Assembly (NCBI GenBank): GCA_027452045.1 | Contig: DAIDHH010000081.1 | Location: 1-33,761, forward strand | Origin: Gammaproteobacteria bacterium | GTDB lineage: Bacteria; Pseudomonadota; Gammaproteobacteria; Steroidobacterales; Steroidobacteraceae | Reading direction: 5' to 3' | DNA length: 33,761 nucleotides | Made by a program: the position numbers and the translations under genes | In this document: piece by piece, positions 17,564 to 25,951 of the stretch | Layout: every line of letters starts with the position of its first letter | Numbering within the stretch: the first letter of the stretch is position 1 | The notes under the pieces: generated by a model | The model's database searches: none | Told to the model about the DNA's origin: nothing | Seen by the model: only the letters and a program-made list of their open reading frames with translations

Positions 17564-17581
17564 CTGTCATGATTCTGCAAC
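17564..17581 (+). promoter_or_regulatory. Pho box upstream of phoB
   Basis: CTGTCAT (17564-17570), a 4-base spacer GATT, then CTGCAAC (17575-17581). The first heptamer matches the PhoB consensus exactly and the second at five of seven positions. The site lies 40 bases before phoB, in the 81-base gap after tsaB, so phoB is probably autoregulated under phosphate limitation. Confidence 0.7.
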
Positions 17582-17621
17582 AATATTCCTTTGAAATGAC
17601 GGCGCACTGCAGGTCCGCGTC

Positions 17622-18317
17622 ATGTCGGGAAAATTGATACTCATAGTGGAAGACGAGCATGCGATCCGGCAGATGATCGCTTTCGGGCTCCGGCGAGCGG
17701 GCTTCGACGTGCGCGAGGCTGCCGACTGCCGCGAGGCGCGCCAGTCCCTCGCCGACCAGCGCCCGGATCTCATGCTGGTCGATTGGATGCTGCCGGACAT
17801 GAGTGGCCTCGAGCTCACGCGCGCGGTCAAGCGGGACCGCCAGACACGCGAGCTGCCGATCATCATGCTCACCGCGCGCGCCGAGGAGGGCGACAAGGTG
17901 ACCGGTCTCGAGAACGGCGCCGATGACTACATCACCAAGCCCTTCTCCCCGCGCGAGCTCGCGGCGCGCATCAATGCAGTGCTGCGCCGGGCGGGCGCGA
18001 CCGGGCTCGATCACGTCGTGGAGTTCGAGGCGCTCAAGCTCGACCAGCAGGGGCAGCGGATCACGGTCGATGGCCAGACCGTGCCCTTGGGGCCCACCGA
18101 GTACCGCATGCTCGAGTTCTTCATGACGCACCCCGAGCGGGTCTTCAGCCGCGATCAGCTGCTCGATCGGCTCTGGGGCGGCAACGTCTATGTGGAGGAG
18201 CGCACCATCGACGTGCACGTGCGCAGGCTGCGCAAGTCTTTGGAGAAATACGGTCTCGACCGGTTCGTGCAGACCGTGCGCGGATCGGGGTACCGGTTCT
18301 CCGCCAAGGCGGAGTGA
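17622..18317 (+). CDS. phoB: Phosphate regulon response regulator PhoB
   Basis: A 231-residue OmpR/PhoB-type regulator. The receiver domain (1-120) has the acidic pair EDE (10-12), phospho-acceptor Asp54 (LVDWMLPDMSG), Thr84 and Lys106 (KPFSP). The winged-helix DNA-binding domain (130-228) has LGPTEYRMLEFFM, FSRDQLLDRLWG and ERTIDVHVRRLRKSLE, which are close to PhoB of enterics and pseudomonads. It binds Pho boxes under phosphate starvation; two such sites are in this window, before itself and before the porin. phoR follows with a one-base overlap. Confidence 0.96.
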   Translation: MSGKLILIVEDEHAIRQMIAFGLRRAGFDVREAADCREARQSLADQRPDLMLVDWMLPDMSGLELTRAVKRDRQTRELPIIMLTARAEEGDKVTGLENGADDYITKPFSPRELAARINAVLRRAGATGLDHVVEFEALKLDQQGQRITVDGQTVPLGPTEYRMLEFFMTHPERVFSRDQLLDRLWGGNVYVEERTIDVHVRRLRKSLEKYGLDRFVQTVRGSGYRFSAKAE

Positions 18318-19636
18318 TGCGCACCGCCGCTCAAGCCTGGTGGTTCGCGGCCGCCCGGCTGATCGTCGCGGTGCTGATCGGCCTGATCCTCGGCGCGCTG
18401 CTGCACAGCCCCTGGGCGGGCGTCGCCTGCGCGCTCGCGGTGTACCTCGCACGCCAGCTCATCTTCCTCGCGCGCGTGGACTGGTGGCTGCATCATCGCA
18501 GCGTCGCCGAGCCGCCCGAGACCGGAGGGGTCTGGGGGAGGGTGATCTCGCAGATCGTGCGTCTGCACCGGCGCAAGCGCTTCCACAAGGAGCGCTTCGT
18601 GCAGCTGATGCGCCAGTTGCGGCTCTCGACCGCCGCGCTCCCGAACGGGGTGGTGATCCTCGATGCCCAGCGCGAGATCGTCTGGTTCAACCGCATGGCG
18701 GGGCGTCTCCTTGGACTGCGGCCGAGCGTGGATCTCGGGCTGCGCATCGAGAACCTGCTGCGCGAGCCGCAGTTCACGCGCTACCTGGCGAAGGGGGATT
18801 TCGCGAACCCCGTGGTGGTTCGCCGCTCATCCCCGAAGGACAGTTATCTCTCCCTGCAGCTCGTGCCCTACGGTGAGGGCGAGCAGTTGCTGCTCGCGAC
18901 CGATGTCTCGCGGCAGATGCGGCTCGAGGCGGTGCGGCGGGACTTCGTCGCCAACGCCTCGCACGAGCTGCGCTCGCCCCTCACGGTGATCTCCGGTTAC
19001 CTCGAGACGCTCAGCCAGGACCCGGCTCTCGATGCGGAGCTCGCCTCCCCCGTGTCCGAGATGCGCCGCCAGGCGCAGCGCATGACCGCCATCATCCACG
19101 ACCTGCTCGAGCTCTCGCGTCTCGAGGAGACCGATGAGCGCGTCGGCGGCGAGCCGCTCGACATGGCCGCGCTGATGGCGCTCCTGCGCAAGGACGTGCT
19201 GGCGCGCCCGACCCATCCCCGGGAGGTTCGCGTGCGCGTCGACTCCGATGCAACGCTGGTCGGCAAGGAATCGGAGATCCATTCGGCGCTCGCCAACCTG
19301 GTCGACAACGCCGCCAAGTACACCCCGCCCGAGGGCTCGGTGGAGATGCGCTGGTGGGTGGACGCCGAGGGAGGGCACTTCGCCGTGACCGACACCGGCA
19401 TCGGCATTCCGCCCGAGCACATCCCGCGCCTCACCGAGCGCTTCTATCGCGTCGACCCGGGCCGCTCGCGAGCAACGGGCGGATCGGGGCTCGGGCTCGC
19501 GATCGTCAAGCATGTTCTTCAGCGTCATGGGGCGGAGCTCGAGGTGCAGAGCACCCCCGGTCAGGGCAGCACCTTCACCTGTCACTTCCCGCCCGAGCGG
19601 GTGCGCCTCGCCGACGATGCGCTCCTGCACGGCTAG
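18317..19636 (+). CDS. phoR: Phosphate regulon sensor histidine kinase PhoR
   Basis: A 439-residue inner-membrane kinase. Residues 8-50 hold two closely spaced membrane helices (WWFAAARLIVAVLIGLILGA and the following segment) with almost no periplasmic loop, as in PhoR, which senses phosphate through PstB/PhoU rather than directly. A PAS domain (about 100-200) follows. Then come the H-box with His216 (NASHELRSPL), the N-box Asn331, G1 DTGIGIP (359-365) and G2 GGSGLGLAI (388-396). ATG 18317 shares one base with the phoB TGA; GTG 18314 is a less likely alternative because the GGCGGAG ribosome site would abut it. Confidence 0.96.
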   Translation: MRTAAQAWWFAAARLIVAVLIGLILGALLHSPWAGVACALAVYLARQLIFLARVDWWLHHRSVAEPPETGGVWGRVISQIVRLHRRKRFHKERFVQLMRQLRLSTAALPNGVVILDAQREIVWFNRMAGRLLGLRPSVDLGLRIENLLREPQFTRYLAKGDFANPVVVRRSSPKDSYLSLQLVPYGEGEQLLLATDVSRQMRLEAVRRDFVANASHELRSPLTVISGYLETLSQDPALDAELASPVSEMRRQAQRMTAIIHDLLELSRLEETDERVGGEPLDMAALMALLRKDVLARPTHPREVRVRVDSDATLVGKESEIHSALANLVDNAAKYTPPEGSVEMRWWVDAEGGHFAVTDTGIGIPPEHIPRLTERFYRVDPGRSRATGGSGLGLAIVKHVLQRHGAELEVQSTPGQGSTFTCHFPPERVRLADDALLHG

Positions 19637-19684
19637 CGGGCGCCGGTTGGGTTATCATCGCGCGCATATCCGGAGGCACCATCG

Positions 19685-20440
19685 ATGGAAACCGCCGACC
19701 TGACCCATCACATCTCCCGCCGCTTCAACGAAGACCTCGAGCGCGTGCGCAGCAAGGTCCTCTCGATGGGCGGGTTCGTCGAGCAGCAGATCCAGAAGGC
19801 GATCACCGCGTTGAGCGAGGGAGACAGCGCGCTCGGTGAGGCGGTCGCCCACGGCGATCACCAGGTCAACAACATGGAGGTGACGATCGACGAGGAGTGC
19901 AGCCGCATCCTCGCCACGCGCGCGCCCGCGGCGGGGGACCTGCGCGTCATCGTCGCCATCATCAAGACCATCACCGACCTCGAGCGCATGGGCGATGAGG
20001 GCGAGAAGATCGGCTACATCGCTTCCCGGCTCGCCACCATGGAGCGGCCGGTCGACAAGTACCGCGAGATCAAGCATCTCGGGCGCATCGTGACCGAGAT
20101 GGTCCACGATTCGCTCGATGCCTTCGCCCGCATGGACGCGGAGTCGGCGCTGCGCACCGCGCGCCAGGACCGGCTCGTCGACGAGGAGTACGAGGCCATC
20201 CAGCGCCAGAGCATCACCTTCATGATGGAGGATCCGCGCACCATCCGCCGTGCGCTCGATGTGATGTGGGTGGTGCGCTCGCTCGAGCGTATCGGAGATC
20301 ACGCCAAGAACATCAGCGAGTACGTGATCTACATGGTGTACGGCAAGGACGTGCGGCACACCTCCCTCGATGATGTGGAGCGGGAGTTGCGGCGCGAGCC
20401 CGCCCAGCCGCTCGAGACGCGCGAAGGGCCGGCATCGTGA
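19685..20440 (+). CDS. phoU: Phosphate signalling regulator PhoU
   Basis: A 251-residue helical protein that damps PhoR kinase activity when phosphate is plentiful and acts with the Pst transporter. It has two PhoU repeats of three helices each: the first with MEVTIDEECSRILATRAPAAG, DLRVIVAIIK and DLERMGDEGEKI, the second with DRLVDEEYEAI and RSLERIGDHAKNISE. These E/D-x-x-x-D metal-binding patterns are intact. GGAGG is 9 bases before ATG 19685. It lies 48 bases after phoR and its stop overlaps dsbB (GTGA), so it probably shares the phoBR transcript. Confidence 0.96.
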   Translation: METADLTHHISRRFNEDLERVRSKVLSMGGFVEQQIQKAITALSEGDSALGEAVAHGDHQVNNMEVTIDEECSRILATRAPAAGDLRVIVAIIKTITDLERMGDEGEKIGYIASRLATMERPVDKYREIKHLGRIVTEMVHDSLDAFARMDAESALRTARQDRLVDEEYEAIQRQSITFMMEDPRTIRRALDVMWVVRSLERIGDHAKNISEYVIYMVYGKDVRHTSLDDVERELRREPAQPLETREGPAS

Positions 20441-20967
20441 GCCTCACCCAGGGAGTCTGTGCGGCTCTCGCGGGCGATCGCTCGTACCGGCGCGCGGCCA
20501 ATGCGCTCGGCTTCCTCCTTTGCGCCTCGCTCCTCGGCTACGCGCTCTACGCCCAGTTTCACCTGGGCCTCGATCCGTGTCCGCTGTGCATCTTCCAGCG
20601 CATCGGGATCGCCGCGCTCGGCGTCATTTTCCTCGTCGCGGCGCTGCACGGCCCGCGCGGCTGGGGCTCGCGCCTGTACGCCGTGCTCATCGCCCTGGCG
20701 GCGGCCGCGACCATCGGCGTGGCGGCCCGGCAGATCTATCTGCAGCACCTGCCGCTCGATGAGATGCCGTCCTGCGGCGCGCCGCTGTCGATGATGATGA
20801 AGTTCCTGCCCCTGACCGCGGTGATCCGCAAGGTGCTCACCGGCAGCGGCGAGTGCGGCATCGTCAACTGGACCTTCCTCGGCCTGTCGATGGCCGAGTG
20901 GGTGCTGCTGTGGATGCTCGCCCTCGGAGTCACCGGGATCCTGGTGAACGCGCGCAACTCCCGCTAG
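20437..20967 (+). CDS. dsbB: Disulphide bond formation protein B
   Basis: A 176-residue inner-membrane quinone reductase that reoxidises DsbA. Four membrane helices are visible ([71 protein letters not shown]). The two redox pairs are present: CPLC (Cys48, Cys51) and Cys113/Cys140 in the second periplasmic loop. The start is GTG 20437, which overlaps the phoU stop as GTGA. Cotranscription with phosphate-control genes is unusual and may be only positional. Its stop shares CTAG with convergent dapE. Confidence 0.95.
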   Translation: MSLTQGVCAALAGDRSYRRAANALGFLLCASLLGYALYAQFHLGLDPCPLCIFQRIGIAALGVIFLVAALHGPRGWGSRLYAVLIALAAAATIGVAARQIYLQHLPLDEMPSCGAPLSMMMKFLPLTAVIRKVLTGSGECGIVNWTFLGLSMAEWVLLWMLALGVTGILVNARNSR

Positions 20968-22091
20968 GCGAGGAGATTTCTCAGCACGTTGAAGTACATC
21001 TGGTGGAGCGCGTCGATCTCCGGGACGCGCACGCACTCGTTCACCTTGTGGATCGATGCGTTGACCACGCCCAGCTCCACCACCTGCGCTCCAAGGGGGG
21101 CGATGAACCGCCCGTCGGAGGTTCCCCCGCCCGTCGAGAGGCGGGGATGTGAGCCCGTCACCTCCCGCACCGCCTCGCGCACCGCATCCGAAAGTTCCCC
21201 GGATGGGGTGTAGAACGGCTCGCCCGACACGTACCACTCGAGCGTGTAGCGCACACCGTGCTTGCGCAGGATCCCCTCCACGGTGTCCTTCAGTCCCTCG
21301 AGCGTCTGCACGGGCGAATAGCGCAGATTGAAACGCGCCTTGAGCTCCCCGGGGATCACGTTCGGGGCGCCCGTGCCGGCATTGAGATTGGAGACCTGGA
21401 AGCTCGTTGGCTCGAAGTGCTCGTTCCCCTGGTCCCAGACCCGGCGGGTGAGCTCGGCGAGCGCCGGCGCCAGGGTGTGCACCGGGTTCTCCGCGAGCTG
21501 CGGGTAGGCGACGTGTCCTTGCACGCCGTGCACGGTGAGGCGTCCGCTGAAGGAGCCGCGCCGGCCGATCTTGATCGTGTCCCCGACCGAGTGCTCGCTC
21601 GAGGGCTCGCCCACCAGGCACCAGTCGATGCGCTCGCCCCGCGCGGCGAGCAGCTCCGCGACGCGCTTCGTGCCATCCACCGAGGGCCCTTCCTCATCGC
21701 TCGTGATGAGGAAGGCGATCCTGCCGCGATGCCCGGGATGGGCGCTGACGAAAGCCTCGGTCGCGGTGATCATGGCGGCGAGCCCGCTCTTCATGTCCGC
21801 CGCGCCGCGGCCATAGAGCAAGCCGTCGCGGATCGTCGGGGCGAAGGGGTCGCTGCGCCATTCCTCGAGGGGACCGGTCGGCACCACATCGGTGTGGCCG
21901 GCAAAGCAGAACACGGGCCCCGCCGTGCCGTGGTGCGCCCAGAAGTTCTCCACGGTGCCAAAGCGCAGCACCTCCACCGTAAAGCCGAGGGCGCGAAGGC
22001 GCTCGATCATGACCTCCTGGCAGCCCTCGTCGGCGGGCGTCACGGAGCGGCGGGCCATCAGGTCCAGGGTGAGGTCGAGGGTTGCGGACAT
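20964..22091 (-). CDS. dapE: Succinyl-diaminopimelate desuccinylase
   Basis: A 375-residue di-zinc M20-family enzyme that removes succinate from N-succinyl-LL-diaminopimelate in lysine and cell-wall synthesis. Length equals that of the E. coli enzyme. Metal and catalytic residues are visible: GHTDVV (His66, Asp68), GAADMKSG (Asp99), SDEEG (Glu133, Glu134) and GGTSDGRFI, with a late His ([10 protein letters not shown]). The frame is open upstream to 22265, but ATG 22091 ([19 protein letters not shown]) matches the family start. It is a single gene, lying tail-to-tail with dsbB; its partners dapC and dapD are in the same window at 28-30 kb. Confidence 0.96.
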   Translation of the reverse strand: MSATLDLTLDLMARRSVTPADEGCQEVMIERLRALGFTVEVLRFGTVENFWAHHGTAGPVFCFAGHTDVVPTGPLEEWRSDPFAPTIRDGLLYGRGAADMKSGLAAMITATEAFVSAHPGHRGRIAFLITSDEEGPSVDGTKRVAELLAARGERIDWCLVGEPSSEHSVGDTIKIGRRGSFSGRLTVHGVQGHVAYPQLAENPVHTLAPALAELTRRVWDQGNEHFEPTSFQVSNLNAGTGAPNVIPGELKARFNLRYSPVQTLEGLKDTVEGILRKHGVRYTLEWYVSGEPFYTPSGELSDAVREAVREVTGSHPRLSTGGGTSDGRFIAPLGAQVVELGVVNASIHKVNECVRVPEIDALHQMYFNVLRNLLA

Positions 22092-22271
22092 GGGCGGGAC
22101 GGCGGGTCTCGGGGTGGATGGGTGCGCGATCATAGCCCAAGCCGCGAGGGCAGTCGCAGTGAGCGGTCCGCCCCGGGGCGCGGCGCGCGCACCGCGCTTC
22201 ACAGATCTGCAACACGGTGGGCTCACACTTGCCGATCGCCCGGCGCCCGCGCGCGCAGCGGGCATCGCCCC

Positions 22272-22305
22272 GTGTCATCAGATTGTCACATTGACCCCGT
22301 TAAAT
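22272..22305 (+). promoter_or_regulatory. Pho box and -10 of the porin gene
   Basis: GTGTCAT (22272-22278), spacer CAGA, TTGTCAC (22283-22289): each heptamer matches the PhoB consensus at six of seven positions with the correct 11-base period. Ten bases downstream is TTAAAT (22300-22305), a fair -10, the usual spacing for PhoB-activated promoters that lack a -35. The porin ATG is about 85 bases further on. Confidence 0.8.
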
Positions 22306-22389
22306 ACGCGCGTCCGAATGCGGGCGGGTCCCTGAATGCCCGGCCGAACGAACGACCGCGAAGACAATAGACCCACTACGGAGCCACTC

Positions 22390-23709
22390 ATGTTCAAGAA
22401 ATCAATCGGCGTCGCGTGCGCCGTCGCGGCGAGCCTCGCGGCCGCGATGCCGCCGGTGCACGCGGACACACTGGCCGATTTCCTGTCACAGGGGAAGATC
22501 AGCGGCCAGCTGCGCTCGTTCTACTTCAGGCGCGACTACTCGACGGCCTCCGTGCCGAACGCGCATGCGTTTTCCCTTGCCGGCCTGCTCAATTACCAGA
22601 CGCCCGACTTTCTCGGTGGTCTCAGTCTCGGGGCGAGCTTTTTCACCGCCAATGCCCTTGGCTCGCAGAACAGCAATCCGAAGCGCATCGACGTGACGCT
22701 CATGGGTCCCTCGAACGCCATCAACACGCTCGGGCAGGCCTTCGTCCAATACCACGGCCACGGCGCCCTGGTGAGAGTCGGCGATCAGCTCCTCGCCACC
22801 CCCTGGATGGGCACAAGCGACTCGCGCGTGGTGCCCGCGTCGTATGAGGGCGCCTACGGCGAGTACTCGCCCCTCAAGGGCCTGACCTTCTCGGCCATGC
22901 GCATCACGCGCTTCAAGGGCCGCACCGCCGATGGCTTCTTCAAGGACAACCTCTACTATCAGCCGACCTGGAACGGGGACGTCAGCTACGGTGGGGTCTC
23001 GAACCTGCCCGCGAACGCGCCGCAGGCGGCGGGCACCTCCGCCGTCGCCGCGACCTACGGCAATTCCGACCTGAAGGCAACGGCCTGGTATTACAACTTC
23101 CTCGGCTTCGCGCACATGGTCTATGGGCAGCTCGATGGCACGCTGCCGGTCGGTTCGGGCATCAAGCCCTTCGCCGGCGCGCAGGTAGTGCACGAGTGGG
23201 GCAGCTCGAACCGGTTTGCCGAGACCGGGACGCATTTCTTCGGTCAGCCGGGCACCTCGGCCGACAACGTCACTCTGGGCGGCATCGTCGGTGTGGGGGG
23301 GTACGGGGCTACGCTGTCGGTTGCCTACGATGACGTGCGTAACGAGGGATCGGGCGCGCTCGGGCAGGGAGTGTTGATCTCTCCGTATACCGCCGGTTAT
23401 GCCACCGATCCGCTCTACACGACTTCGATGATCCGCGGCCTGGTCGAGCTCGGCCCCGGCCGCGCCTGGAAGGTCAGGGGCACCGAGGCGCTTCTCGAGA
23501 AGCGTCTGCTGCTCTCGGCCTCCTTCGCGGAATACCGCACGGATTTCGAAGGTGTGGACACCGAGCTCTACTTCGGTGTCATCTACAAGCCGCAGGGCTG
23601 GGTCAAGGGGCTCACGCTGCGCAATCGGCTGGGGATCAGCCACGGCAATGCCAATCCGGGGGCCGGCCGCTTCATCTACAATCGGGTGATGATCAGTTAC
23701 GCCTTCTAG
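22390..23709 (+). CDS. OprD-family outer membrane porin, predicted Pho-regulated
   Basis: A 439-residue outer-membrane beta-barrel protein. The signal peptide MFKKSIGVACAVAASLAAAM is cut after VHA (residue 24). The mature start (ADFLSQGKISGQLRSFYFRR) and GLSLGASFFTANALG, VRVGDQLLATPWMG and LRNRLGISHGN fit the OprD/OccK-type pattern, and the chain ends in Phe (VMISYAF), as needed for barrel assembly. ATG 22390 is preferred over 22336 because it starts the signal peptide. A Pho box lies upstream, and two pstB genes follow after 206 bases, so uptake of phosphate or a phosphorylated solute is inferred; OprD relatives usually take amino acids or organic acids. Confidence 0.9.
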   Translation: MFKKSIGVACAVAASLAAAMPPVHADTLADFLSQGKISGQLRSFYFRRDYSTASVPNAHAFSLAGLLNYQTPDFLGGLSLGASFFTANALGSQNSNPKRIDVTLMGPSNAINTLGQAFVQYHGHGALVRVGDQLLATPWMGTSDSRVVPASYEGAYGEYSPLKGLTFSAMRITRFKGRTADGFFKDNLYYQPTWNGDVSYGGVSNLPANAPQAAGTSAVAATYGNSDLKATAWYYNFLGFAHMVYGQLDGTLPVGSGIKPFAGAQVVHEWGSSNRFAETGTHFFGQPGTSADNVTLGGIVGVGGYGATLSVAYDDVRNEGSGALGQGVLISPYTAGYATDPLYTTSMIRGLVELGPGRAWKVRGTEALLEKRLLLSASFAEYRTDFEGVDTELYFGVIYKPQGWVKGLTLRNRLGISHGNANPGAGRFIYNRVMISYAF

Positions 23710-23820
23710 TGCGGGCGGCCCGGGTGTGCGGGCGCGGCCGAGCCTGCGGCACGTCCCGGAAAGGGACCCGAAGAGGGCGGGACTGCGGTAACCTTGCGCC
23801 TCCGTAATCGTACCGAAGCG

Positions 23821-23863
23821 GGCGGCGGCCGCGCATCCGGAGCTCCGGAGCGCGGCCGCCGCC
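23821..23863. terminator. Large GC-only hairpin after the porin gene
   Basis: A perfect 14-bp stem (GGCGGCGGCCGCGC and its complement) surrounds a 15-base loop that itself contains the palindrome TCCGGAGCTCCGGA. It lies 111 bases after the porin stop and 52 before pstB. There is no T-run; it may attenuate or stabilise rather than terminate fully. Confidence 0.5.
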
Positions 23864-23915
23864 GCGGGCAACAGCGCATGCACAGACGAGACCGTTATCC
23901 GGCCGGAGGGCGGCC

Positions 23916-24764
23916 ATGACTGAATCGCCGGGGGCGGTTCACGAGGGTGCCGGGCAGCGGCCGCAACGGAGCGAGATCCGCAAGGAGCCGTCCGCGCCCG
24001 CCGCGGCGGATGCCGGCAAGATCGAGGTACGCAACCTCAATTTCCATTACGGCCGCCAGCAGGCCCTCAAGAACATCAACCTCACGCTGGCCGACCACAG
24101 CATCACGGCCTTCATCGGCCCCTCCGGCTGCGGGAAGTCGACGCTGCTGCGCGTCTTCAACAGGATGTACGCGCTCTATCCGGGGCATCGCGCGAGCGGC
24201 GAGGTGCGTCTCGATGGCGAGGACATCCTCTCCTCGGCCATGGACCTCACGAGTCTGCGCCTTCGCGTGGGCATGGTGTTCCAGAAGCCCACCCCCTTCC
24301 CGATGTCGATATTCGAGAACGTGGCCTTCGGGCTGCGCCTGGCGTGGCGGATCGGCCGGGCGGAACTGCGCGACCGCGTGCACGCGGCGCTCCAGGATGC
24401 CGCCCTCTGGGAGGAAGTGAAGGACAAGCTGCACGAGGACGGACGGAGTCTCTCCGGGGGCCAGCAGCAGCGGCTGTGCATCGCGCGCACCATTGCGCTC
24501 GAGCCGGAGGTGATTCTGCTCGATGAGCCGACCGCGGCCCTCGATCCGATCTCGACCCTGAGGGTGGAGGAGACGCTGCAGAGCCTGCGCGAGCGCTTTT
24601 GCATCGTCATCGTGACTCACAATCTGCAACAGGCCGCGCGCGTCTCGAGCGCCACCGCGTTCATGTACCAGGGAGAGCTCATCGAAATGGGGCCCACCGG
24701 ACAGCTGTTCACCGCACCGCGCGACCGGCGTACGGATGACTACGTGACCGGGAGGTTCGGCTGA
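23916..24764 (+). CDS. pstB: Phosphate ABC transporter ATP-binding protein PstB, copy 1
   Basis: A 282-residue ATPase of the high-affinity phosphate importer. Walker A is GPSGCGKST (68-76), the Q-loop lies in [20 protein letters not shown], the signature is LSGGQQQR (179-186), Walker B is [12 protein letters not shown], and the H-loop is [11 protein letters not shown]. The PTPFP-x-SI-x-(D/E)NV segment and the DDYVTGRFG end are specific to PstB. The first 35 residues are a variable extension. Its stop overlaps the next pstB start (TGATG). No pstS, pstC or pstA lies in the window. It differs clearly in sequence from copy 2, so this is not a recent duplication. Confidence 0.94.
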   Translation: MTESPGAVHEGAGQRPQRSEIRKEPSAPAAADAGKIEVRNLNFHYGRQQALKNINLTLADHSITAFIGPSGCGKSTLLRVFNRMYALYPGHRASGEVRLDGEDILSSAMDLTSLRLRVGMVFQKPTPFPMSIFENVAFGLRLAWRIGRAELRDRVHAALQDAALWEEVKDKLHEDGRSLSGGQQQRLCIARTIALEPEVILLDEPTAALDPISTLRVEETLQSLRERFCIVIVTHNLQQAARVSSATAFMYQGELIEMGPTGQLFTAPRDRRTDDYVTGRFG

Positions 24765-25705
24765 TGAGCGGCGAGAGTGCCGAGGCCGCCCCGGGCGGGG
24801 CGCCCGCAAAGCGGGCCGAAGGCCTCGCGGACGCGCCGGCGCCGGACTTGCCGGGCGAGCTTGGAGTGAAGCCGAGCGGCCGGGTACACCTTCCGGAGTC
24901 ACTCGGGGAGGGCCTGACGGGCGGCCCCTCGGGGGACACCGCCGTCGCCGACCCGGTGTTCACGTGCAAGGACGTCAGTGTCTTCTACGGCGCCATCCAG
25001 GCGCTGAAGGATGTCACGATCGATATCGCACGCCGGCAGGTGCTCTCGTGCATCGGCCCCTCGGGGTGCGGCAAGTCGACGTTCCTGCGCTGCCTGAATC
25101 GCATGAACGACACCATTGCCGGTGCGCGCGTGACGGGCCGCATCGCCCTCGATGGCCAGGATATCTACGACCGGCACACCGACGTGGCGCGGCTCAGGGC
25201 GCGCATCGGCATGGTTTTCCAGCGGCCCAATCCCTTCCCCAAATCGATCTACGACAACGTGGCCTATGGTCCACGCATCCACAACCTCACCCGCAGCCGT
25301 GCCGATCTCGATGAGCTGGTGTTCACGAGCCTGCAGCGCGCGGGGCTGTGGCGGGAGGTCAAGGACCGGCTAAGCGCCCCGGGCACCGGTCTCTCGGGAG
25401 GTCAGCAGCAGCGCCTGTGCATCGCGCGCACCCTCGCCGTCGAGCCCGAGGTGATCCTGATGGACGAGCCGTGCTCGGCACTCGATCCGATCGCCACCGC
25501 GCACATCGAGGACCTCATCGAGGAGCTGCGCAATTCGTATGCGATCGTGATCGTGACGCACTCCATGCAACAGGCGGCCCGCGTCTCACAGCGCACCGCC
25601 TACTTCCACATGGGCCGCCTGGTCGAGGTGGGTCCGACCGAGCGCGTGTTCACCAATCCGAAGCATCGCCTCACCGAAGACTACATCACCGGCCGATTCG
25701 GTTAG
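24764..25705 (+). CDS. pstB: Phosphate ABC transporter ATP-binding protein PstB, copy 2
   Basis: A 313-residue second PstB. The core starts near residue 63 ([20 protein letters not shown]), after an Ala/Gly/Pro-rich extension that may be disordered or may reflect a later true start. Walker A is GPSGCGKST (98-106); [41 protein letters not shown] and [11 protein letters not shown] follow; it ends EDYITGRFG. The [13 protein letters not shown] and DEPCSALDP wording is the canonical PstB form, so this copy is the more typical one. It is translationally coupled to copy 1 by a one-base overlap. Confidence 0.95.
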   Translation: MSGESAEAAPGGAPAKRAEGLADAPAPDLPGELGVKPSGRVHLPESLGEGLTGGPSGDTAVADPVFTCKDVSVFYGAIQALKDVTIDIARRQVLSCIGPSGCGKSTFLRCLNRMNDTIAGARVTGRIALDGQDIYDRHTDVARLRARIGMVFQRPNPFPKSIYDNVAYGPRIHNLTRSRADLDELVFTSLQRAGLWREVKDRLSAPGTGLSGGQQQRLCIARTLAVEPEVILMDEPCSALDPIATAHIEDLIEELRNSYAIVIVTHSMQQAARVSQRTAYFHMGRLVEVGPTERVFTNPKHRLTEDYITGRFG

Positions 25706-25951
25706 GCCGGCGCGCCGCATGCGCGGCGCCGCATCGAAGCTCAAGCCCGCATCGAAGCTGAACCCGGCATGAACCCCTGGCGCCGATCTCGCGCCAGGGA
25801 GCGCGGATCTCGCCTGTGTTGGCCCGAATTGTTTGCAAACCGCGACACTTCCCGCCCTCCGGAGCAACGATTGTGACGCGCTCCTGCGGACCGGGATAGA
25901 GTATGCCCAGGACCGGGGCTGCCACGTGCCGCAGCCCCGCAGGTGGAGGTC
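25706..25951. other. Gap between pstB and kinase with several small repeats
   Basis: It contains a 7-bp hairpin (GCGCCGC-ATGC-GCGGCGC, near 25712-25729), an 18-base tandem direct repeat (25731-25748 and 25749-25766, about 15 of 18 identical), an 8-bp hairpin CCTGGCGC/GCGCCAGG (25776-25798), the perfect palindrome GTTTGCAAAC (25831-25840), and a possible promoter TTGTGA-18-GATAGA (25871-25900). None is conclusive alone. Confidence 0.4.
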
